Positions 58,249 to 64,000 of a stretch of DNA of 64,000 bases are shown here, piece after piece; position 1 is the stretch's first letter, and each line of letters begins with the position of its first letter. The position numbers and the translations under genes were made by a program. Source of the stretch: Pseudomonadota bacterium (GTDB lineage Bacteria; Pseudomonadota; Gammaproteobacteria; Xanthomonadales; Ahniellaceae); NCBI GenBank assembly GCA_022843465.1, contig JALHNO010000012.1, positions 119,353 to 183,352 of the forward strand, read 5' to 3'. The notes under the pieces are model-generated. The model did not search any database, was not told the origin of the DNA, and saw nothing but the letters and a program-made list of their open reading frames with translations.

Positions 58249-59850
58249 ATGCGCGGAAATTTCATGCGGCCATCAGTCTTTTTCATCACCACTTTGCTGC
58301 TTGCGTTAGCCGGCACTCTGACGGCAACGGAGTCCCGCATGCTGCGCCGGGGCAATGGGCCGGAGCCGGCGAGCCTGGACGCGCATCGCGCACAGGACAT
58401 CGCCAGTCACAGCGTGCTGCGCGACCTTTATGAGGGCCTGGTCAGCGAGGACGCCGAGGGCCGCATCGTGGCGGGCATGGCGGAGCGCTGGGAGATTTCC
58501 GCCGACGGTCTGCACTATCGTTTTCTGCTGCGCCCAGATCTGCGCTGGTCCAATGGCGCGCCGCTGCGGGCGGAGGCGATTGTCGCCAGCTTTGCGCGCG
58601 CCCTGAATCCGCAAACTGCCGCGCCACTGGCAAACCTGCTGACGCCCATCCGTGGCGCCAGGGCCAGCATGGCCGGAGATGCCAGCCAACTCGGTATCAG
58701 GGCGATCGACGACCATGAGATCCACATCGAACTGGAGCGGCCAGCGCCACTGCTGAAACTGCTGGCGCTGCCGATCGCGATGCCGGTCAACCTGGCTGCG
58801 CTGGCGCAATACGGCAGTGCCCACACCCAGCCGGGCAAGCTGATCAGCAATGGCGCCTACCGCCTGCAGAGCTGGCAGCCGCATGCCGGCATCGTGCTGG
58901 AGCGCAACCCAAATTTTCATGCGCGCGCCAGCGTGCAGATCGAACATGTGCGCTTTGTGGTGACCGAGGATGCGAGCAGCGAACTCAGACGCTTCCAGGC
59001 CGGCGATCTGGATTTCACCGAAACCGTGCCACCGGCGCGCCTCGATCGCCTGCGCGAACGCTTTGGTTCCCAGCTACGGATCAGCCCGTATCTCGGCAGT
59101 TTCTTCCTCGGGCTCAATGTGCAGGATCCGTTGCTCGGCAGTTCGCCCGAACTGCGACGCGCGCTGAGTCTCGCCATCGATCGCGACATCCTCACCCGCT
59201 ACATCACCGCACTCGGCGAGCAGCCCGCCTATGGGCTGGTGCCGTCTGGCATCGAAGGCTACGCGGGTGCACGCATGCCGGAGTCCGGGTGGACCCAGGC
59301 CGAGCGCCTGGCAGAGGCCAGGAGACTGATCGACGAAGTGCGCAGCAGGCGCGCCGAGCCGATCGAAGTCGAGATCCGCTACAACACCTCGACCGCGCAT
59401 CGGCGCCTCAGCCTCGCGGTCGCTGCCATGTGGCGTCAGGCGCTCGGCATCACCGTGCGCCTGCGCAACGAGGAATGGAAGTCTTTCGTGCAGACCCGGC
59501 GCGATCGCCGGATCACACAGGTGTTTCGCGGCGGCTGGATCGCCGATATCGCCGATCCGCTGAGTTTTCTCGCCCTGTTCGACGGCGCGCAGGCACTGAA
59601 CTGGAGCGGCTGGATGGATCCGGAATTCCAGTCCCTGCTCGATCGCGCGGAGCAGGACGCGGACGCGCGCCTGGCCACTCTGCAGCTTGCCGAGCAGCGA
59701 CTGCTCGACGCCCATGTACTGATCCCGGTGTACTTCTACACTTCGCGGCATCTGGTGCACGAAGACCTCGAAGGCTTCGAAGCCAACCTGCTGGATCGCC
59801 ATCCCAGTCGCTGGATGCGCTTTCGCGCGCACAAGCAGGCCACGCCGTGA
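58249..59850 (+). CDS. Peptide ABC transporter substrate-binding protein (OppA/SBP_bac_5-like)
   Basis: A 533-residue periplasmic binding protein. A signal peptide ([20 protein letters not shown], start at 58249 or Met6) is followed by the family patterns [40 protein letters not shown] and [14 protein letters not shown]. It should bind oligopeptides or similar. Its TGA overlaps the GTG start of the permease gene. Confidence 0.92.
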   Translation: MRGNFMRPSVFFITTLLLALAGTLTATESRMLRRGNGPEPASLDAHRAQDIASHSVLRDLYEGLVSEDAEGRIVAGMAERWEISADGLHYRFLLRPDLRWSNGAPLRAEAIVASFARALNPQTAAPLANLLTPIRGARASMAGDASQLGIRAIDDHEIHIELERPAPLLKLLALPIAMPVNLAALAQYGSAHTQPGKLISNGAYRLQSWQPHAGIVLERNPNFHARASVQIEHVRFVVTEDASSELRRFQAGDLDFTETVPPARLDRLRERFGSQLRISPYLGSFFLGLNVQDPLLGSSPELRRALSLAIDRDILTRYITALGEQPAYGLVPSGIEGYAGARMPESGWTQAERLAEARRLIDEVRSRRAEPIEVEIRYNTSTAHRRLSLAVAAMWRQALGITVRLRNEEWKSFVQTRRDRRITQVFRGGWIADIADPLSFLALFDGAQALNWSGWMDPEFQSLLDRAEQDADARLATLQLAEQRLLDAHVLIPVYFYTSRHLVHEDLEGFEANLLDRHPSRWMRFRAHKQATP

Positions 59851-60830
59851 ATCCAGTCGATGCCAGACCCGATCTGTTCGATGACCAGGCGCGCCCGGCC
59901 ACCGGCCGACGCTTCGCGACGCGCCTGCTGCTGCGCGTCTCCGAGGCATTGATCAGCCTGCTGCTGCTGGCCGCACTCTGTTTTGGCTTGTTGCGCAGCG
60001 CGCCGGGCGGCCCGTTCGACACAGAGCGGGCCCTGTCGCCCGAACAGCAGAGCGCGCTGGAACAGCGCTATCACCTGGATCGTCCTCTGCCGTCCCAGTT
60101 CGCGCAGTATCTTGGCAATGCCGTGCAGGGTGACCTGGGCGATTCGTTCCAGTACCCGGACTACAGCGTGCGGGCGCTGCTGGGCAGCGGATTTGCGGTC
60201 ACCTTCTGGCTGGGCGGCTGGGCGCTGCTGTTGGCTACCCTGATCGGCACGCCGCTGGGTGTCTGCTCGGCCCTGCGCCATCGCGGGCCGGTCGACGGCC
60301 TGATCAGCGCCGGCGCCATCATCGGCATTGCCCTGCCCAAGTTCGTGATTGCGCCCCTGCTGATCCTGGTGTTTGCGGTCTCGCTGGGCTGGCTGCCGGC
60401 CGGCGGCTGGGACGCCGGGGACTGGCGCATGAGCGTCTTGCCGATCGCGGCGCTGTGCCTGCCCAATCTCGCGGCGATCACCCGCCTGAGCCGGCATGCC
60501 GCCCTCGAAATTCTCGCCAGCGACTACATCCGCGCCGCCCGCGCACGCGGCATCGAGGGCTGGGCACTGTTGCGCCGGCATCTGCTGAAACCCCTGCTGC
60601 TCGCGGTGCTGGCCTGGCTCGGACCGGCGATGATCGCGGTCATCACCGGATCGACCGTGGTTGAGCAGATCTTCGGCATTCCCGGCGTTGGCCGCTACTT
60701 CGTGCAGGGTGCGCTCAATCGCGACTACACCCTGGTGATGGGTGTGGCACTGTGCGCCGGTGTGCTGATCATCGTCACCAATCTGCTGGTGGATGCCGCA
60801 CGCGCCGCCATTGATCCGCGACTGCGCTGA
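59847..60830 (+). CDS. Peptide ABC transporter permease (OppB/DppB-like)
   Basis: A 327-residue permease with six membrane segments. The GxxxGxxxxxxxPP-like N part (RSAPGGPFDTERAL), the conserved cytoplasmic EAA-like loop (DYIRAARARGIEGWALLRRH) and GIPGVGRYFV are typical of OppB. GTG 59847 overlaps the oppA stop (GTGA). No oppC or ATPase gene follows; the next gene is bioD on the other strand, 3 bases away. Confidence 0.92.
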   Translation: MNPVDARPDLFDDQARPATGRRFATRLLLRVSEALISLLLLAALCFGLLRSAPGGPFDTERALSPEQQSALEQRYHLDRPLPSQFAQYLGNAVQGDLGDSFQYPDYSVRALLGSGFAVTFWLGGWALLLATLIGTPLGVCSALRHRGPVDGLISAGAIIGIALPKFVIAPLLILVFAVSLGWLPAGGWDAGDWRMSVLPIAALCLPNLAAITRLSRHAALEILASDYIRAARARGIEGWALLRRHLLKPLLLAVLAWLGPAMIAVITGSTVVEQIFGIPGVGRYFVQGALNRDYTLVMGVALCAGVLIIVTNLLVDAARAAIDPRLR

Positions 60831-60833
60831 GTC

Positions 60834-61550
60834 TCAGGAAGACCCCGCAACCGCGCCTGCCAACACGGGATCGAGCGCCGGATCGACGATGGCCGCCATC
60901 CGGTCAACGCTGAGGCCATGCGGCACCTCGGCCAGCAGGGGCACACCCAGTTGCCCGGCAATGCTCGCGATCACTTCGTCGCTGCAGGCGGTCTCGGGAT
61001 CGATGCGATTGGCGATCCAGCCAAGCAGGCGACAGCCATCCGCAGCGATTGCCCGTGCGCTGAGCAGCGCATGATTGATGCAACCGAGGCGGATACCGAC
61101 CACCATGATCACCGGAACATCAAGCGCGCGCACCAGATGCATCTGCATCATCGTGTCGGAGAAGGGTACCGCCCAGCCACCGACGCCTTCGACGATGACC
61201 AGGGACGCTTCATCCGCAAGCGCCTGAAAGCAGGTCTGCATTCGCCCCAGCTCGATTTCGACGCCAGCATGACGGGCCGCCAGTTGCGGCGCGATGGGCT
61301 CCTCGAAGGTGTACGGATTGATCAGCGCGCGTGCAGGTACCGGTGGCGACGAATGGGCGTGGATCAGATCGGCGTCCTCGTTGCGCAAGGCGCCAGCCTG
61401 CCACGTTGAACCGCTGGCGACCGGTTTCATGCCGACCGCCCTGAGCGATCTGCGCTGCGCGGCCAGCAGCAGCGCGCAGCTGATCCGCGTCTTGCCGGCG
61501 CCGGTATCGGTGCCGGTGATGAAGACGGCGGGCGTGCGCACAGCGGTCAT
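60834..61550 (-). CDS. bioD: Dethiobiotin synthetase
   Basis: A 238-residue ATP-dependent carboxylase that closes the ureido ring of dethiobiotin in biotin synthesis. P-loop GTDTGAGKT at 13-21, substrate patterns KPVASG and PYTFEEPIAPQLAA, and EGVGGWAVP. Overlaps the end of the TMEM175-like gene by 4 bases. No other bio gene in the window. Confidence 0.94.
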   Translation of the reverse strand: MTAVRTPAVFITGTDTGAGKTRISCALLLAAQRRSLRAVGMKPVASGSTWQAGALRNEDADLIHAHSSPPVPARALINPYTFEEPIAPQLAARHAGVEIELGRMQTCFQALADEASLVIVEGVGGWAVPFSDTMMQMHLVRALDVPVIMVVGIRLGCINHALLSARAIAADGCRLLGWIANRIDPETACSDEVIASIAGQLGVPLLAEVPHGLSVDRMAAIVDPALDPVLAGAVAGSS

Positions 61551-62245
61551 GCTTTGGGTTCCGGTCCGGCCAGTTGAAACGACAGCGGTGCGATCGCGGC
61601 GCTGAGGAAATACACCAGTCCGGGCAGCGCGCCATAGATCGCGGGCATTCCGCTGTTGAGACTCAATGCCACCGCCAGAGACAATGCCGCCACCACCATC
61701 TGCAAGCGCCAGATGTTGCGGTGCACGCGGCTGATCCAGAGTTCATGTGGACTGAGCTGCAGGGCGTCGCGACAGGCGATGGCATGCTGGTAGAGCAGGC
61801 TGATGCACAGCGACATGGTCATCGAGGCCACCGCGTACACCGCAAAGGTGACTTGCAGATCGAACATCGAGTCGATGCGATAATCGGAGGGCAGGTAACC
61901 CCGACTGATCCAGCCAAAGAACGTGCTGAACAGTATCCGCAGTGGAAACACATAGATCAGCACCAGGAACACCAGCAGCATGCTGAGCACGGTGGTCTGC
62001 CGGTCGTCGAGCCCGTAGCGGCGGCTCCAGCGGTGGTGCGCGTTCCAGTGGACCGCCATGAACAGGAAGCTGACCGCGTAGGCAGGGATGTTCTTCAAGG
62101 TCGCCACCAGTTCGGCACTGGACGCGGGAATGCTCTCCAGCTTGATGATCAGCAGAGTGATCGCGAACGCGAATGCGGCATCGACAAAGGTCTCGGTGCG
62201 GGTGACCTGGGCACCGCGTTCGCGAAATCCATCTGTGCTCGCCAT
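61547..62245 (-). CDS. TMEM175/DUF1211-like membrane protein (potassium channel family)
   Basis: A 232-residue protein with about six hydrophobic helices. The N-terminal signature RTETFVDAAFAFAITLLI is the RxxxFxDAxxAxxxTLL pattern of TMEM175, whose bacterial members are potassium channels; the FSD part is changed to FVD. WNAHHRW in the loop is also typical. Coupled to bioD by an ATGA overlap, though no functional link is known. Confidence 0.85.
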   Translation of the reverse strand: MASTDGFRERGAQVTRTETFVDAAFAFAITLLIIKLESIPASSAELVATLKNIPAYAVSFLFMAVHWNAHHRWSRRYGLDDRQTTVLSMLLVFLVLIYVFPLRILFSTFFGWISRGYLPSDYRIDSMFDLQVTFAVYAVASMTMSLCISLLYQHAIACRDALQLSPHELWISRVHRNIWRLQMVVAALSLAVALSLNSGMPAIYGALPGLVYFLSAAIAPLSFQLAGPEPKA

Positions 62246-62347
62246 GACGGTCCTCCTGTGGCTCGGGCAGGTATCAGATTAGCGTAGCGGCAGCACTGGT
62301 ATACTGCCGGTTCTTGGCTGCGACCCGCAGCAGGGCGGGAACCGATC

Positions 62348-62854
62348 ATGTTTGAAGCGAGCACCCTCAGCGGCAACAAGCCGGAAGCCTATGGCGAGTT
62401 GCTGGATCAGGCGCGCGGATTGCTGGCTGGCGAAACCGATCGGGTCGCCCTCGCGGCCAATTTCTCCGCACTGGTATTCAATGCCCTGCCCGGCCTGAAC
62501 TGGGCGGGATTCTACTTCTACGATGGCGTCGAGCTGGTGGTCGGACCCTTCCAGGGCAAGCCCGCCTGCGTGCGCATCCCGCTCGGCAAGGGCGTCTGCG
62601 GTACCGCGGCGGTAACCCGGCGCACGCAACTGGTCGCCGATGTACACGAATTCCCCGGCCACATCGCCTGCGACGTCGCCTCGCGCTCGGAAATCGTGGT
62701 GCCCCTCTACGCCGGCGATCGCCTGATCGGTGTCTGGGACGTCGACTCGCCGCTGGTGGAGCGCTTCGACCACGAAGACCAGACGGGGATGGAGGCGCTC
62801 TGTCGCGTCTTCATGCACGCGCTATATCCGCAACTGCAGGAGATCGCGGCATGA
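62348..62854 (+). CDS. msrC: Free methionine-(R)-sulfoxide reductase (GAF domain)
   Basis: A 168-residue fRMsr that reduces free methionine-R-sulfoxide. It is one GAF domain with the three expected Cys: 74 (KPACVRIP), 84 (GKGVCGTA) and 108 (GHIACDVAS). The motif AGFYFYDG and SEIVVPL are also typical. A good -10-like TATACT lies at 62299. The stop codon overlaps the first of the small tandem ORFs (ATGA). Confidence 0.94.
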   Translation: MFEASTLSGNKPEAYGELLDQARGLLAGETDRVALAANFSALVFNALPGLNWAGFYFYDGVELVVGPFQGKPACVRIPLGKGVCGTAAVTRRTQLVADVHEFPGHIACDVASRSEIVVPLYAGDRLIGVWDVDSPLVERFDHEDQTGMEALCRVFMHALYPQLQEIAA

Positions 62855-63003
62855 GTACGGCACCGAAGAATCTTCGGGTGATCCCCAAGAGCGCTGCGTG
62901 GGCGAATCGGGATTTGTCGAACCGAGCCCAGGAGGTTCGACCCGATGAGCGCCCGGCAGGGATGCCGGGCCGGGCCGCTGCGCCAGGGAGGGTTGCCGCA
63001 TGA
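62851..63003 (+). CDS. Mini-ORF 1: copied tfoX start plus repeat-encoded tail
   Basis: Codes for 50 residues. The first 17 (MSTAPKNLRVIPKSAAW) mirror the N terminus of the TfoX-domain gene at 63346; the next 33 (ANRDLSNRAQEVRPDERPAG...) come from the repeat. Starts inside the msrC stop (ATGA) and ends overlapping the next ORF. Probably a by-product of duplication, but cotranslation is possible. Confidence 0.5.
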   Translation: MSTAPKNLRVIPKSAAWANRDLSNRAQEVRPDERPAGMPGRAAAPGRVAA

Positions 63004-63200
63004 GCACTGCACCGAAGATCCGACAACTGCTCCCTGCGTTGTTCTACCTCGGGCATCCATGCCCTCGCCGCAATGTGGGTCCAAAGAGCGCTGCATGGGC
63101 GAATCGGGATTTGTCGAACCGACCCCAGGAGGTTCGACCCGATGAGCGCCCGGCAGGGATGCCGGGCCGGGCCGCTGCACCAGGGAGGGTTGCCGCATGA
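63000..63200 (+). CDS. Mini-ORF 2: copied tfoX start with 48-bp in-frame insert
   Basis: Codes for 66 residues: MSTAPKIR, then 16 extra residues (QLLPALFYLGHPCPRR), then NVGPKSAAW and the same 33-residue tail as mini-ORF 1. Overlaps both neighbours by ATGA. Confidence 0.45.
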   Translation: MSTAPKIRQLLPALFYLGHPCPRRNVGPKSAAWANRDLSNRPQEVRPDERPAGMPGRAAAPGRVAA

Positions 63201-63349
63201 GCACTGCACCGAAGATCCGCAATGTGGGTCCCAAGAGCGCTGCATGGGCGAATCGGGATTTGTCGAACCGACCCCAGGAGGTTCGACCCGATGAGCGCCC
63301 GGCAGGGATGCCGGGCCGGGCCGCTGCACCAGGGAGGGTTGCCGCATGA
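63197..63349 (+). CDS. Mini-ORF 3: copied tfoX start plus repeat-encoded tail
   Basis: Codes for 50 residues: MSTAPKIRNVGPKSAAW plus the 33-residue tail. Its stop overlaps the start of the full TfoX-domain gene by ATGA. Unit length is 149 bp, the same as mini-ORF 1. Confidence 0.5.
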   Translation: MSTAPKIRNVGPKSAAWANRDLSNRPQEVRPDERPAGMPGRAAAPGRVAA

Positions 63350-63792
63350 GCACGACACCGAAGATCCGCAACGTGGGCCCTAAGAGTGCGGCATGGTTGC
63401 GCCAGGTCGGCATCCGCACCGAAGCCGAAATCCGCGAACTCGGTTCGATGGAAGTCTTCATGAAGGTCAAGAAGGCCGGCTTCAAGCCGAGCCTGAATCT
63501 GCTGTATGCGCTGGAAGGCGCCGTGCAGGACTGCCACTGGACTGCGCTGAGCGACGAGTGCAAGAGCGCCCTGGTGCTGGAAGTAAACGCCCGCGAAGAG
63601 GACAAGGGCCCCAAGAGCTGGGGCTGGTGGCGACCCGGCAAGGGCACCGCCAAGGTGCATACCGAGAATATGGAACCCGATGGCTCCGGTGCCCAAACGT
63701 CGAGCAGCGAATCGGACGGCGAAGATGACCACGGTGTCCGCGAACTCGGCGAACCGGGCTTCGGTGACGGCGACGGCTACCGCGACGATTGA
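63346..63792 (+). CDS. TfoX C-terminal domain protein
   Basis: A 148-residue protein. Residues 1-85 are the TfoX_C helical domain (IRNVGPKSAAWLRQVGIRTE, then EIRELGSMEVFMKVKKAGFK and the SLNLLYALEGAVQDCHW end), which occurs in competence regulators and alone. The rest is an acidic Ser/Asp/Gly-rich tail. Preceded by a chain of mini-ORFs with copied starts, all linked by ATGA overlaps back to msrC. Confidence 0.85.
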   Translation: MSTTPKIRNVGPKSAAWLRQVGIRTEAEIRELGSMEVFMKVKKAGFKPSLNLLYALEGAVQDCHWTALSDECKSALVLEVNAREEDKGPKSWGWWRPGKGTAKVHTENMEPDGSGAQTSSSESDGEDDHGVRELGEPGFGDGDGYRDD

Positions 63793-63884
63793 AATGACGC
63801 CAGCCGCAGGATGAGGTGAGCGCCAGCGAACCGCATCGATCGGACTGCCTGGCTCCCGACCGATTCGTATTGCCCAAGAACCGA

Positions 63885-64000
63885 TGATAGGGGTCGGGAA
63901 GGCTCCCGCCTCCCCGCCCTCCGAACCGTACAGGCGAGTTTCTCGCATACGGCTCTCCAGTCAGGTGGGTCCACGATGGGGGAGCAGGAGCGCATCTCGG
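63885..64000 (-). mobile_element. 3' end of a group II intron, entering from the right edge
   Basis: On the minus strand, 63955-63923 is a 33-nt domain V hairpin. It begins GAGCCGTATG and ends CTGTACGGTTC, with the AGC catalytic triad, a central two-base bulge and an inner GCGAG/CTCGC stem. A GC-rich domain VI-like hairpin follows down to about 63885, where the intron would end. The rest of the intron, with any reverse transcriptase gene, lies beyond the window. Confidence 0.8.

Larger units (their letters stand above)
62851..63345 (+). repeat. Three tandem 149-bp units (one with 48-bp insert) copying a gene start
   Basis: Units start at 62851, 63000 and 63197, each followed by ATGAGCAC-type starts. 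The non-tfoX part holds two hairpins: GTCGAACC...GGTTCGAC and GCCCGGC-AGGGAT-GCCGGGC, similar in style to the other REP families in this window. Confidence 0.93.

Overview
The window reads as chromosome of a high-GC gammaproteobacterium, most likely in Xanthomonadales (Lysobacterales), perhaps near Rhodanobacteraceae. This is inferred from gene content only: a SUF operon led by an Rrf2 regulator of the Xanthomonad type, a class III PHA synthase pair, plant-type glutamate-cysteine ligase, a secreted protein ending in FRNGFE, and many short palindromic (REP-like) repeats of several families. Genes are dense and mostly housekeeping, interrupted by a tRNA-anchored accessory region.

1-10.4 kb: end of an unknown gene, a PAS histidine kinase, a thiolase, an Ala-rich lipoprotein with a strong terminator, an acyl-CoA carboxyltransferase subunit, a five-copy 170-bp tandem repeat built of two hairpins, an M48 peptidase, a TPR/formylglycine-generating-enzyme-like membrane protein and RNase D.

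10.5-25.6 kb: tRNA-Ala(CGC) followed by an island-like region. A 16-bp piece of the tRNA 3' end is repeated exactly at 16.7 kb, enclosing a type IIG (MmeI-like) restriction-modification enzyme and a KAP P-loop ATPase. Beyond it lie a Fic protein with operator-like palindromes, a group of broken mobile-element genes (two AlpA-like regulators, a DNA methyltransferase tail, a YegP-like tail), a LysR-controlled cluster (NADP reductase, DoxX, DODA-type dioxygenase, esterase, UPF0126 protein) and a ParDE toxin-antitoxin pair. A diverged copy of the sequence just after the tRNA lies at 25.6 kb.

25.8-32.6 kb: a frameshifted secreted protein, a frameshifted small membrane protein overlapping a chorismate-lyase-like gene, and a divergent AraC regulator/AhpD-like pair. 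32.8-41.8 kb: recC-recB-recD with 4-nt overlaps. 41.9-47.5 kb: a hypothetical membrane protein, a Tat-exported epimerase, a 62-bp tandem repeat and phaE-phaC. 47.9-55.7 kb: a PilH-like response regulator and the suf operon (sufR-sufB-[small ORF-nucleotidyltransferase]-sufC-sufD-sufS-[NifU/SufU-GNAT fusion]-Rieske). 55.9-62.9 kb: a SET-domain gene, gshA, an oppA-oppB pair, bioD, a TMEM175-like channel and fRMsr. 62.85-63.8 kb: three tandem mini-ORFs made of copied tfoX starts leading by ATGA overlaps into a TfoX C-domain gene. The right edge enters a group II intron on the minus strand.

Several genes carry single frameshifts (26.7, 29.2, 18.6, 19.3 kb). Some may be real decay, but sequencing error cannot be excluded from sequence alone. 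All family assignments are by eye, without database search.
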